Below the pieces are notes generated by a model. It saw only the letters and a program-made list of their open reading frames with translations. It made no database searches and was not told where the DNA came from. A program made the position numbers and the translations under genes. Positions 24,101 through 31,676 of a stretch of 44,052 bases of DNA are shown one piece after another (position 1 is the first letter of the stretch; every line of letters starts with the position of its first letter). This DNA is from DASPJR01 sp035628505. Lineage in GTDB: Bacteria; Planctomycetota; SZUA-567; H5-PLA8. Location of the stretch: NCBI GenBank assembly GCA_035628505.1, contig DASPJR010000051.1:1-44052 (forward strand), given 5' to 3'.

Positions 24101-24715
24101 CATGATATTGGAAGGCTTGAGATCACGGTGAATGACACCGCGTTCGTGCGCGTAATGTACCGCTCGCGAGACTTTTGCTAAGAGGTAAGCTTTCTCACGG
24201 AAAGTCAGTGAGCCTTGGCGAAGCACATCCGAAAGCGTGCTGCCTCGAACAAGGTCCATGACAATGTAGTCGTATCCATTCACATTGCCGACGTCGTGGA
24301 TTGAGACAATGTTTGGATGCTTCAGTTTACCGGCGTTGAGCGCTTCGCGATGGAAGCGCTCGGTCTCCTGACGCGAAGCATTCTTTCCTGAACTCATCAG
24401 TTTTAGCGCGACCAGGCGGTTCAAACGGATGTCAACAGCTTGCCAAACTTCTCCCATGCCGCCGCGACCAATCCTGCGAATCAGCGTATAGGGTCCAAGC
24501 CGGCGGCTTATGTTTTCGCGAGCGTCAACGGTATCCTGCAGCAGAACGTCCGAGGTATCGAGCTTTCCAGAAAGTGAAAGCGTTGTATTCTTTGAATCTT
24601 CGACTATGACGTCAGCTCGATCCGCATGGGTGACTGTCCGCGCCAAGCAAGCTGGGCATTGGAGCGCCGCGGTTTCGCCTTCGAGACTGGAGCCACACAC
24701 AGAACAGTTGCGCAT
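21128..24715 (-). CDS. Transmembrane Ser/Thr protein kinase with WD40 propellers
   Basis: 1,195 residues from Met at 24715; a longer frame to 24784 would include the predicted promoter. An N-terminal zinc ribbon (CSVCGSS...CPAC, 4-23) comes first. The Hanks-type kinase spans about 75-355: GRGGMGEV loop, Lys105 (VALK), HRDLKPSN with Asp198, DFG at 233-235, PPEQAQG. There is an approximately 20-residue insert between catalytic and DFG loops. One membrane helix (about 380-402) and a coiled coil (405-480) follow. Then come about ten WD40 repeats in the outside part (many H..S/A..FSPDG..L.SG..D.T.R.WD units, 540-1090) and a TPR-like tail. It probably senses a ligand or protein by the propellers and signals through the cytoplasmic kinase. 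It is divergent from the sigma/FecR operon. Confidence 0.93.
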   Translation of the reverse strand: MRNCSVCGSSLEGETAALQCPACLARTVTHADRADVIVEDSKNTTLSLSGKLDTSDVLLQDTVDARENISRRLGPYTLIRRIGRGGMGEVWQAVDIRLNRLVALKLMSSGKNASRQETERFHREALNAGKLKHPNIVSIHDVGNVNGYDYIVMDLVRGSTLSDVLRQGSLTFREKAYLLAKVSRAVHYAHERGVIHRDLKPSNIMLENAAADRHDEPGANGKAFSLGEPLIMDFGLAKDLLTDSSLSRSGEAMGTPMYMPPEQAQGNLKNVGPSCDVYGLGAILYEMLTGRPPFTGENVMQVLRAVVYDDPVSPRRIDRTIPVDLETICLKCLEKSPHKRYRGADELAADLRRFLDNEPIVARPISFFERARKWSARRPGVAALLALSSISLLVLIVGGTWYSAQLKSAFEQAKFEQQQTLRQRTIALEQEALAKQRARDAQMQFAKAVSRQADALLAAGQVGNAEIRYREAIQHFKNLNVSSTEPELGIWKLYTEHPAPLIVVPAHVRGGGGHVAVSADGRRGISGSAAKWSKLTECFKVWDLTTGCELRKFSGMITHVRCIALSSDGKRALTGGTLSLWDVENAKLIRRYDLAEQATRVVFTSDGLNALVAGDSKRIFLINLETGEIQRAYEGHKEKINKIVCGAGQFTSVDVAGRFIKWDLNTGAQLNSCGDHAQSLVGAISSDGKFGVSCSVQATVQFLNFDNVVTRYISDLRVTAAEFSPDSRQVALGINNGEIQIWSADGSTLVRKFTTNTAAIRDLAFSADGTRLVSISHDGVLRVWYFGEQPEVQRFVGHQSGVRGVAFSPDGEIAASGSNDKTVRLWHVQSGQLLRTFIGHDAAIAEVAVAPDGTTVASAGEDKTLRLWNIDTGELIRVFQGHTQPLSTVAFSPDGHKLLSGGSDSTIRVWDVRTGKQELLLSGSNAPIRSAVFNATGAEVIGAGSDGGIRRWRLAAPEKPELLVRYDGEIVLQVALTRDDQSLMSTVGGKLLSAQTGQVTQTFSGYNTLLFGVNFNPAGNWIAAAGEDKTVRIWDAQSGDELVQCRGHKASVRSAAFSPDGQKVLSGSYDRTLILWDFSRGPGILAFEKKLGRARATLQADPNDASALLTFAEWYAFRGLPNVAVTFFERAREAGAQPDSRMLAACYWRSNNFTKTCDEFKRELIRVEATEPSRAQRLQINRLKLYMNVSCSQAK

Positions 24716-24755
24716 TTCACTAGCCTGTAAATTGGGTACAGCAATAGTAAAGAAT

Positions 24756-24784
24756 ATTGTATCCCGAAGCGTCGATATGCACAA
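24756..24784 (-). promoter_or_regulatory. Sigma-70-type promoter for the WD40 kinase
   Basis: On the minus strand TTGTGC (24779-24784) and TACAAT (24756-24761) are separated by 17 bp. The start of transcription would be about 35 nt before the ATG at 24715, supporting that start codon. Confidence 0.5.
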
Positions 24785-24904
24785 TGTGATTTTACAGCCA
24801 GGTCGGTATGCAGGACTCGAGAGAAGAGTTCGAGGTTCAGGCAGCCCGTCTTAGATTCTTAAAAATTCTCTGCTAAGTTTATTGCACCTGTTCCCTTTTA
24901 TTAC

Positions 24905-25447
24905 ATGAGAGCGACGATGCAGCAGCCGAAGATGACGCGGGACTTGTTGGAGCACCGGCAGGCGCTGCTTGGCTTCTTATTCGCCTTTACACGCAACTTC
25001 GAAGCGGCCGAAGAAATCTTTCAGGAAACCGCTCTCGCCATTCTCGACGAGGCCGCTGCCGGTAAGCAGGTTGAACCATTCCTGCCTTGGGCGCGCGAAG
25101 TCGCGCGGCGGCGCGCGGCGGAATATCTGCGCGAAAGCCGCAACCGCAAGTCAATGCCCCTCCCCGACTCCATGCTGGATGCGCTCGCGCGTTCGTTCGA
25201 CGAAAATGACGAGAGCAAAGAGGAGACACGCGCTCGGCAGAAGCACCTGGCCAAGTGCCTGGAAACGCTCACTGACCGCGTGCGGCGCATGCTCAACCTG
25301 CGCTACCACAGCAACAAAAACGTGGCCGAGATCGCACGCGATGCGGGCTGGACTGTCGATGCCGTTCACGTCGCCCTTTCCCGCTCCCGCAAAACGCTGG
25401 CGGAGTGCATTGCGCGCCGCATAAGCGATGGAGGCGCCGCAATATGA
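24905..25447 (+). CDS. ECF-type RNA polymerase sigma factor
   Basis: 180 residues (or 176 from the ATG at 24917). Region 2 is seen in ALLGFLFAFTRNFEAAEEIFQETALAIL and PWAREVARRRAAEYLRESR; region 4 in LETLTDRVRRMLNLRYHSNKNVAEIARDAGWTVDAVHVALSRSRKTL. The type is the short ECF factor common in Planctomycetota (often named 'sigma-70 family, Rhodopirellula/Verrucomicrobium'). It directs transcription of a specific gene set. Its stop overlaps the start of the FecR-like gene (ATGA), so the latter is the probable anti-sigma or transducer partner. Confidence 0.93.
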   Translation: MRATMQQPKMTRDLLEHRQALLGFLFAFTRNFEAAEEIFQETALAILDEAAAGKQVEPFLPWAREVARRRAAEYLRESRNRKSMPLPDSMLDALARSFDENDESKEETRARQKHLAKCLETLTDRVRRMLNLRYHSNKNVAEIARDAGWTVDAVHVALSRSRKTLAECIARRISDGGAAI

Positions 25448-26835
25448 GCCGCCAGCGCTTTGAAGAACTTCTCAATCGCTACGAAGACAGCCTCGCGTCC
25501 GCGGCAGAGCTGGAAGAACTGGCCGCATTGCTCGAAGAGAATGCCGACTTCCGCCGCGAGCTGGTCGAACGCAATCGCCTTGAAACCGGCCTGCATGAAC
25601 TGGGCGCCACGTTGACTGTTGCCAATCGGCCGAGTGTCCGAAAAGCTGCCGCTCGCGTAAGCATTCGGCGCCACGCAAAAAAATCACATGCATGGAACGC
25701 TGTAGGAATCGCCGCGGCGCTGGTGCTTGCGATCGGCGCCGCGCTCTGGCTGGGTTCAAAGTCAACGCAGCCGGCGCATGTCCTTGCTCAGGTGGAAGAC
25801 GCGGCCGATGCAACGACTACCCGCACAGGAAAGGTCGAGCCGCTCAAAAATGGAGCGGCGCTGCATCCTGGCGACACGATCACCAGCGGACCCGCTGGAC
25901 GAATGACACTGGCTTACGCGGACGGCACACGGGTTTTTGTCGCTCACGACACGCAAATGATTGTGGCGTTAGAGAGCGGCGCCAAGCACGTGCGAATTTT
26001 AAGAGGAGAAGTGAGCGCGACAGTCGCTAAGCAGCGAGCGGGCCAGCCGATGATCTTCAAGACATCCAATGCGCAGGCAACGGTCATCGGCACGCAGCTG
26101 AAGATCGCAGCTGCCGGCGAGAGTACACGGCTCGAAGTGATCAGCGGCGTGGTCCAGCTGAGACGCTCCAACGACGGGCAATCCGTTGAGGTGACGGCAG
26201 GAAAGTTTGTAGTCGCCGAAAATGGCAAGCCGCTGGTCGTGAACACCGTCTCCGCCATCACTGAGATCATCAAGCCGGCTCAGCCGATTCTCAAGGAACT
26301 GGGCACGCCGGTGCTCTCGGAGAACTTCGAAAACGGGAAGTTAGAAGGCTGGGACGGCGGGCGGCTGGCGGAAGGCGGCAACGCCGGCAGCCGGTACGCG
26401 ATCGAAGCTGTTTCGCAGGCTGAACGCGAGTACGGGGTTGGCCTCGCATTCACTGCGGTAAAGCTCCCGACCTCGCGATTGCCGAATAACAAACGCGATG
26501 TTCAATCAATCTTCACGTACCAGCCCGGCCTGATCGTTAGCTTTGCGTACTTCCTTGAGGGCGATGTGTCGCATCTTCGTGTTCAGGGAGTGAACAACGA
26601 ACAGGACGACAATTTTGGCGTGACGATCGAAAATCCCGTTCAAGGCCAGTGGACGATATTGCAACTTAAGCTCGATGATTTTCTCCATAACGAACCCTCC
26701 CGGCGTGCGGAGAAGCTCCGTTCGGGCGAGACATTCAAGAATTTAACATTCTACGCCGGAGCGCGCGGGCAGCGCGTGAAGCGGTTTCTGATCGATGACG
26801 TGGTCGTGGCTCCTTTGAGCAACGGCGCGAAGTAA
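25444..26835 (+). CDS. FecR-domain membrane protein, putative anti-sigma factor
   Basis: 463 residues starting at the ATGA overlap with the sigma gene; an earlier ATG at 25405 in the same frame has no support. Residues 1-80 are cytoplasmic and acidic/helical (RFEELLNRYEDSLASAAELEELAALLEE), the usual sigma-binding part. One membrane helix is at 84-103 (AVGIAAALVLAIGAALWLG). A FecR domain follows (about 130-260: GDTITSGPAGRMTLAYADGTRVFV, IFKTSNAQATVIGTQLKI, LEVISGVVQL). The C-terminal third (290-463) is a beta-sandwich resembling LamG/carbohydrate-binding modules, so it may detect glycans outside. It is followed 32 bp later by a secreted beta-helix protein, forming a three-gene operon. Confidence 0.92.
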   Translation: MSRQRFEELLNRYEDSLASAAELEELAALLEENADFRRELVERNRLETGLHELGATLTVANRPSVRKAAARVSIRRHAKKSHAWNAVGIAAALVLAIGAALWLGSKSTQPAHVLAQVEDAADATTTRTGKVEPLKNGAALHPGDTITSGPAGRMTLAYADGTRVFVAHDTQMIVALESGAKHVRILRGEVSATVAKQRAGQPMIFKTSNAQATVIGTQLKIAAAGESTRLEVISGVVQLRRSNDGQSVEVTAGKFVVAENGKPLVVNTVSAITEIIKPAQPILKELGTPVLSENFENGKLEGWDGGRLAEGGNAGSRYAIEAVSQAEREYGVGLAFTAVKLPTSRLPNNKRDVQSIFTYQPGLIVSFAYFLEGDVSHLRVQGVNNEQDDNFGVTIENPVQGQWTILQLKLDDFLHNEPSRRAEKLRSGETFKNLTFYAGARGQRVKRFLIDDVVVAPLSNGAK

Positions 26836-26867
26836 GATTTGAAGGCAACCCAAGAGGAATGCGTGCG

Positions 26868-29800
26868 ATGAAAAACTTTCGCGTGGTGGCGCTTTGTCTC
26901 GTCGTATTCTTTGCCATAGGAGCCATGGAGTCAGCCTTTGCCGCCACGCGTATTCTCCAGGTGGGGCCGGGGCGAACGTACACGAAGCCCAGCCAGGCCG
27001 CCGCCGCGTCGCTGGACGGCGACATTATCGAAATCGATGCCGGCACTTACAGCGGCGATGCGTGTACGTGGTATCGCAGCAACCTGGTCATTCGCGGAGT
27101 CGGCACCGGCCGCGCGCACATGGCTGCGGCCGGCGTCAACGCGGGCGGCAAGGGCACCTGGGTTATCGCTGGTGCGAACACAACGGTGGAGAACATTGAA
27201 TTCTCCGGCGCAACTGTGCCGGACAACAATGGCGCCGGCATCCGTCAGGAAGGCGCGGGCCTGAGGGTTCGCAACTGTTACTTTCACGACAATCAGAATG
27301 GAATCCTGGCGGGTGCCAACGCCGCGAGCGACATCGTGATTGAGTACTCTGAGTTTTCAAACAACGGATTCGGTGATGGCCAGACTCACAACATGTACAT
27401 CGGCAATGTGCGAACGTTTACACTGCAGCATTGCTATACGCATCACGCCAAGGTGGGGCATCTCATCAAGAGCCGCGCGCAAACCAATTACATTCTCTAC
27501 AATCGCATCACTGGAGAGTCCGGCAACGACAGCTACGAGATTAACCTTCCGAACGGCGGGCGCTCGTACGTGATCGGCAATCTCATTCAGCAGGGACCCA
27601 ACACCGGAAATTCGGTAATACTCACCTATGCCGAAGAGGGCGCGACGAACACCATTCAGGAACTTTACGTCGTCAACAATACGTTTGTAAATGAGCGTAC
27701 TTCAGGCTCCACGTTCGTCCGTGTGGTCGGCTCGCCTGCACAGTCTCTGCTGATGAACAATATCTTCTCGGGAGTCGGCACGATTCTCTCGGGCGTCGGC
27801 ACACAGACGACAAATCTTGTTTCGAGTTCGCCAGGTTTTGTGAACACCGCTGGTTTTGATTACCGCCTCACCAGCACGTCGCCCGCGATTAATGCGGGAA
27901 CGGCGCCTGGCAGCGGCGGTGGCTTCAGTCTCGCGCCCGTATATCAGTACGTTCACAACTCGAAACGGGAAGTTCGACCGGTTGTCGGTGCAACGGACAT
28001 CGGCGCTTATGAATTCGGGAGCAGCACGCCGACCAATCAGGCACCAACCGTCGCAACTGCCGCGAAGGCAACGCCGAGCCCTGTGACCGGCAAAACGGCA
28101 ACTCTTTCAGTCCTTGGTGCGGACGATGCCGGCGAAGCGGGACTCACCTATACATGGGCAACGACGGGCACGCCGCCGGCACCCGTCACCTTCAGCGCGA
28201 ATGGAACCAACGCGGCGAAGAGCACGACGGCGACGTTCTCCAAAGCTGGAGCGTACAGCTTCCAGGTCACGATCAAGGATGCTGGCAATCTGACCGCGAC
28301 CAGCAGCGTCAGCGTTACAGTGAACGCGACGCTCACGACGCTGAGCGTCTCGCCAGCGAGCGTCACGCTGAACATTGGCGCATCGCAAACATTTACCGCG
28401 AGCGGCAAAGATCAGTTCGGAAATGCAATGCCGAGTGCGCCGGCTGTCTCCTGGAGCACCACCGGCGGCGGCTCGATCACTACCTCAGGCGTGTATACCG
28501 CTAGCGGCCCCGCGGGAAGCTACAGCGTTAAAGCCACCTCGGGAACTCTCAGCGGCACGGCTGCGGTCACAATCCCGCCACCGAATCAGGCGCCGACCGT
28601 CGCAACCGCGGCGAAGGCAACGCCCAGCCCTGTGATCGCCAGGACGACAACTCTCTCAGTCCTTGGTGCGGACGATGCGGGCGAAGCGACGCTCACCTAT
28701 ACATGGGCAACGACGGGCACTCCGCCGGCGGCTGTCACGTTCAGCGCCAACGGCACAAACGCGGCCAAAAATACAACTGCGACATTCTCCAAAGCTGGAG
28801 CGTACAGCTTCCAGGTCACGATCAAGGATGCTGGAAATCTGATTGCGACCAGCAGCGTCAGCGTTTCTGTGAACGCCACGCTCACATCGCTGAGCGTCTC
28901 GCCGACGAGCGTGACGCTGAACATTGGCGCATCGCAAACGTTCACCGCAAGCGGCAAAGATCAGTTCGGAAATGCCATGCCGAGTGCGCCGGTTGTCTCC
29001 TGGAGCACCACGGGCGGCGGGTCGATCACAACCGCCGGCGTGTATACGGCTGGCGGGCCGGCAGGAAGCTACAGCGTTAAAGCCACATCGGGTACGCTCA
29101 GTGCAACGGCGGCGGTTACGATTCCTGTGGTAAACAGGTCCCCGGTCTTTGCGTCCCCGGCAAGCGCAACGCCGAATCCGGCACTGGTTGGCGATTTGGT
29201 GAGTTTCTCATCGTCCGCATCGGATCCTGATGGCGACACGCTCACCTCAACCTGGAACTTCGGCGACGGCACTTCGGCGACCGGAGCGAATGCATCTCAT
29301 GCGTACGGCGCCGCGGGAACCTACACTGCCGTGGTTTCTGTGACGGACGGAAAGAGTCCGGCGATCAGCCAGTCGATAACCGTAACAGTAAACGCGGTGC
29401 CCAGCACGATGGTAAAAATCAACTTCCAGCCGGCGGGAGCATCGGTTCCAGCTGGGTATCTCGCCGACGCCGGCGCGGTCTTCGCTTCCCGCGGCAACGG
29501 CTATAGCTACGGCTGGAACGCGGACAATAGTGCTCAGGCGCGCGACCGCAATGCCGCCAACAGTCCCGATCAGCGCTACGATACCTTTACGCACATGCAG
29601 AAGCCGGCGGTTCCAAACGCGGTGTGGGAGATTGCGCTGCCGAACGGCAGTTACAGTGTGCGGATCGTCGCCGGCGATGCGAGTTACTACGATAGTACGT
29701 ACCGAATCAATGCGGAGAACGTCCTGACCGTCAGCGGGACGCCGAGCGCAACCGTGAAGTGGTTTGAGGGCAGTCAGACGGTTAACGTGAGTGACGGAAG

Positions 29801-30338
29801 GCTGACGATTTCCAATGGTGCAGGAGCGGCGAACAACAAGATCGCGTTTGTTGAGATCACGACCGGAACAGCTTCAGCGCCCACGCTTGCGAAGTTCCAG
29901 ACAACGCCGGAAAGCAACTCGCTCGAAGTTACGAAACTGCGCGTGAGATTAGATCGTAAGACGAGCACGAAAGATATCATCCATCTCAGCGGCACGCTGA
30001 ACCTGCCGAAAGATTTCAAGGCTGAAGGGAGCAGCGTCAATGTTGATGTTGGCGGTGCTGCCGAGCTGATGGTCCTGAACGCGCGTAACAATGGCGTCAG
30101 CAAAGGCGGTGTGATCGCGCTGCGCCAGGACCGCCGCACCGGAAAGTGGCTCTTCACGGCATCTCTGAAGGGCGCGCTCTGGAAGGAGCGTCTTGAAGAT
30201 TCGGGCCTGCTCAGCACCACGGGGAAGCAAACCGAAACCGTCGTGCCGGTGACTTTGACAGTTAATGGCACGGTCTACGGCGGCGGAACGACTGTTCTGT
30301 TCGATGGAACAAGAGGTCAGAGCGGCGAAGCAAAGTAA
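26868..30338 (+). CDS. Secreted right-handed beta-helix protein with Ig-like repeats and malectin-like domain
   Basis: 1,156 residues from the ATG at 26868 (AAGAGGA at good spacing; the ATG at 26859 is too close to that site). A signal peptide (VVALCLVVFFAIGAMESAFA) is followed by a pectate-lyase-like parallel beta-helix, about 26-380 (NTTVENIEFSGATV, LRVRNCYFHDNQNGI). Two nearly identical 183-residue units (390-572, 573-755) follow; each is an Ig/PKD-like half (TYTWATTGTPP, AYSFQVTIKDAG) plus a BIG2-like half (LSVSP.SVTLNIGASQTF). A PKD domain (760-845), a malectin-like domain (847-1005, VKINFQPAGASVPAGY) and an unknown C-terminus complete it. It probably binds or degrades polysaccharide; catalytic residues were not identified. 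It is likely a target of the sigma/FecR pair. Confidence 0.9.
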   Translation: MKNFRVVALCLVVFFAIGAMESAFAATRILQVGPGRTYTKPSQAAAASLDGDIIEIDAGTYSGDACTWYRSNLVIRGVGTGRAHMAAAGVNAGGKGTWVIAGANTTVENIEFSGATVPDNNGAGIRQEGAGLRVRNCYFHDNQNGILAGANAASDIVIEYSEFSNNGFGDGQTHNMYIGNVRTFTLQHCYTHHAKVGHLIKSRAQTNYILYNRITGESGNDSYEINLPNGGRSYVIGNLIQQGPNTGNSVILTYAEEGATNTIQELYVVNNTFVNERTSGSTFVRVVGSPAQSLLMNNIFSGVGTILSGVGTQTTNLVSSSPGFVNTAGFDYRLTSTSPAINAGTAPGSGGGFSLAPVYQYVHNSKREVRPVVGATDIGAYEFGSSTPTNQAPTVATAAKATPSPVTGKTATLSVLGADDAGEAGLTYTWATTGTPPAPVTFSANGTNAAKSTTATFSKAGAYSFQVTIKDAGNLTATSSVSVTVNATLTTLSVSPASVTLNIGASQTFTASGKDQFGNAMPSAPAVSWSTTGGGSITTSGVYTASGPAGSYSVKATSGTLSGTAAVTIPPPNQAPTVATAAKATPSPVIARTTTLSVLGADDAGEATLTYTWATTGTPPAAVTFSANGTNAAKNTTATFSKAGAYSFQVTIKDAGNLIATSSVSVSVNATLTSLSVSPTSVTLNIGASQTFTASGKDQFGNAMPSAPVVSWSTTGGGSITTAGVYTAGGPAGSYSVKATSGTLSATAAVTIPVVNRSPVFASPASATPNPALVGDLVSFSSSASDPDGDTLTSTWNFGDGTSATGANASHAYGAAGTYTAVVSVTDGKSPAISQSITVTVNAVPSTMVKINFQPAGASVPAGYLADAGAVFASRGNGYSYGWNADNSAQARDRNAANSPDQRYDTFTHMQKPAVPNAVWEIALPNGSYSVRIVAGDASYYDSTYRINAENVLTVSGTPSATVKWFEGSQTVNVSDGRLTISNGAGAANNKIAFVEITTGTASAPTLAKFQTTPESNSLEVTKLRVRLDRKTSTKDIIHLSGTLNLPKDFKAEGSSVNVDVGGAAELMVLNARNNGVSKGGVIALRQDRRTGKWLFTASLKGALWKERLEDSGLLSTTGKQTETVVPVTLTVNGTVYGGGTTVLFDGTRGQSGEAK
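28035..29132. repeat. 549-bp tandem duplication within the beta-helix gene
   Basis: Unit 1 begins at 28035 (AATCAGGC) and unit 2 at 28584, keeping frame. Long stretches are identical at DNA level (for example around 28249-28300 and 28798-28850), so the duplication is recent or kept similar by recombination. Confidence 0.85.
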
Positions 30339-30405
30339 CCAGCTGCAAAGGTTTTTCCGTCGCCCAGACATATGTCGAGAAAACATAAGGAAAGCAGGCC
30401 ACCGC

Positions 30406-31194
30406 TCAGCTGCGGCTGGCCTTCGAGTTTGCAAGTTCCCGTCGCAGGGCGGCCAGTTCGGCACGGACCTGCTCGAGCGCTTCAGCCGGGGCGGGATGCT
30501 TGCGGGCCTCACGGCCGATGAAAAAGGTCGCGAGATTGGCAGTGATGTAACCGAACATGGCGAATCCATAGAGCGCCAGAAGCACGCAGAGCATGCGGCC
30601 CTCCAGTGTCTGCGGCCAGTAGTCCGTTCCCATAGTCGTCACGAGCATCGTCGTCCACCACAGCGCCGTACCGTAGTCATGCAGCCCTGTCTTCATCGGC
30701 ACATCGCGCTCAAATGCGAGCATTCCTGCGGCGCCTCCGAAGATGACCAGGGCTGTCACGATCACCACGTACACCACTCCACGCTGCTGCATCGTGCTTC
30801 CGATCACCCTGACGCCGCGCGAAATCGAGCTGATCACGCGAATGAGCACGGTGCCGCGAAAGACACGCGCGTAACGCAGGAACCGCATCAATGCAAAGAT
30901 GCGGAAAACACGGAGCGCCGGAATCAGTAGCGCGAGCACCGTCAGCCATTGAGACTCCAGAAAAGCAAGCTTGCGCGGAGCAATCACAAATTTCAGCAGA
31001 AACTCGATGACGAAAAGCACCCAGATCACCAACGCAGCATACTCGAGCGACTGCATCGTCCCGACTGTCAGCTCGGTCACCAGAAGTCCGAGCCACACGA
31101 GTCCAAGGATCAGCATGGGTCCCTCGAGCGCACGGCTGATTCGGCGCAGGAGCTGCGAACGCGAGTCCTGATGTTGCGTCTGGTCGCTACTCAT
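30406..31194 (-). CDS. Voltage-gated-type ion channel with atypical selectivity filter
   Basis: 262 residues with six membrane segments: S1 about 27-46, S2 52-72, S3 80-95, S4 at 95-115 with arginines every third or fourth residue (RVFRIFALMRFLRYARVFR), S5 137-160, S6 200-226. The pore loop reads TALWWTTMLVTTMGTDYWPQT. The filter position TTMGTD departs from the TVGYG of potassium channels, so ion preference is uncertain. The C-terminal cytoplasmic tail (230-262) is a coiled coil (ALEQVRAELAALRRELANS), which fits tetramer assembly. Annotation pipelines would call it 'ion transporter' or potassium channel. It is monocistronic, tail to tail with the beta-helix gene. Confidence 0.85.
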   Translation of the reverse strand: MSSDQTQHQDSRSQLLRRISRALEGPMLILGLVWLGLLVTELTVGTMQSLEYAALVIWVLFVIEFLLKFVIAPRKLAFLESQWLTVLALLIPALRVFRIFALMRFLRYARVFRGTVLIRVISSISRGVRVIGSTMQQRGVVYVVIVTALVIFGGAAGMLAFERDVPMKTGLHDYGTALWWTTMLVTTMGTDYWPQTLEGRMLCVLLALYGFAMFGYITANLATFFIGREARKHPAPAEALEQVRAELAALRRELANSKASRS

Positions 31195-31495
31195 TGGCTG
31201 CTTCCGGAGAGAAGGTAGCGGCCGCGACGGCGAGCAGCCCGATCGAGTAAATCGATTTCGACGTCAATTTTTGTGCGCCTTTGAGAGTCAGCATTTGGAA
31301 ATTCAGTTATACGCCGTGCAGTCAACGGCAGCGGAATATCTCCGAAGCCTGGCATCTTCCACATCTGCATCCTCAACCTCCCCCTAGGGCACCCAACTAG
31401 CGGGCCAAGAAAGGAACATTTCACGTTTGGCAAGCCGGGCTCGGCCGAGGTTGGCGTTAAGCGAAACCAGGTGCAGGCAGTGCGGAGGAATTTTA

Positions 31496-31512
31496 CGTGA
31501 AAGCGTTTCACG
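31496..31512. promoter_or_regulatory. CGTGAAA-GCG-TTTCACG palindrome, LacI-family-like operator
   Basis: Perfect 7-bp arms around GCG. The TGAAA...TTTCA pattern with central CG resembles operators of LacI/GalR-family repressors. It lies about 165 bp before the kinase start and 300 bp before the channel start. Confidence 0.35.
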
Positions 31513-31614
31513 GCGCGTACTTGTCTGCAGAGCGTTAAGCGCCGACCTCGTCGGTTGCAGTGACGCCTCACTTCGAGTAAATCTGAGCTGCGATGTCGGA
31601 AACACGTGCGGTGG

Positions 31615-31637
31615 CGTACGGGTCATAAACCCGTACG
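31615..31637. promoter_or_regulatory. Perfect 9-bp inverted repeat before the second kinase
   Basis: CGTACGGGT (31615-31623), loop CATAA, ACCCGTACG (31629-31637). It ends 39 bp before the kinase ATG. It may be an operator or an RNA hairpin in the leader. Confidence 0.5.
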
Positions 31638-31676
31638 GCGGCGCTTCTTGAACATTGCAGCCGAGATCTTATCGAT

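Larger units (their letters stand above)
31195..31676. other. Gene-free region between ion channel and kinase
   Basis: No convincing gene in 482 bp of divergent promoter region. Two clean palindromes are the only structure seen; they are listed separately. Confidence 0.6.
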
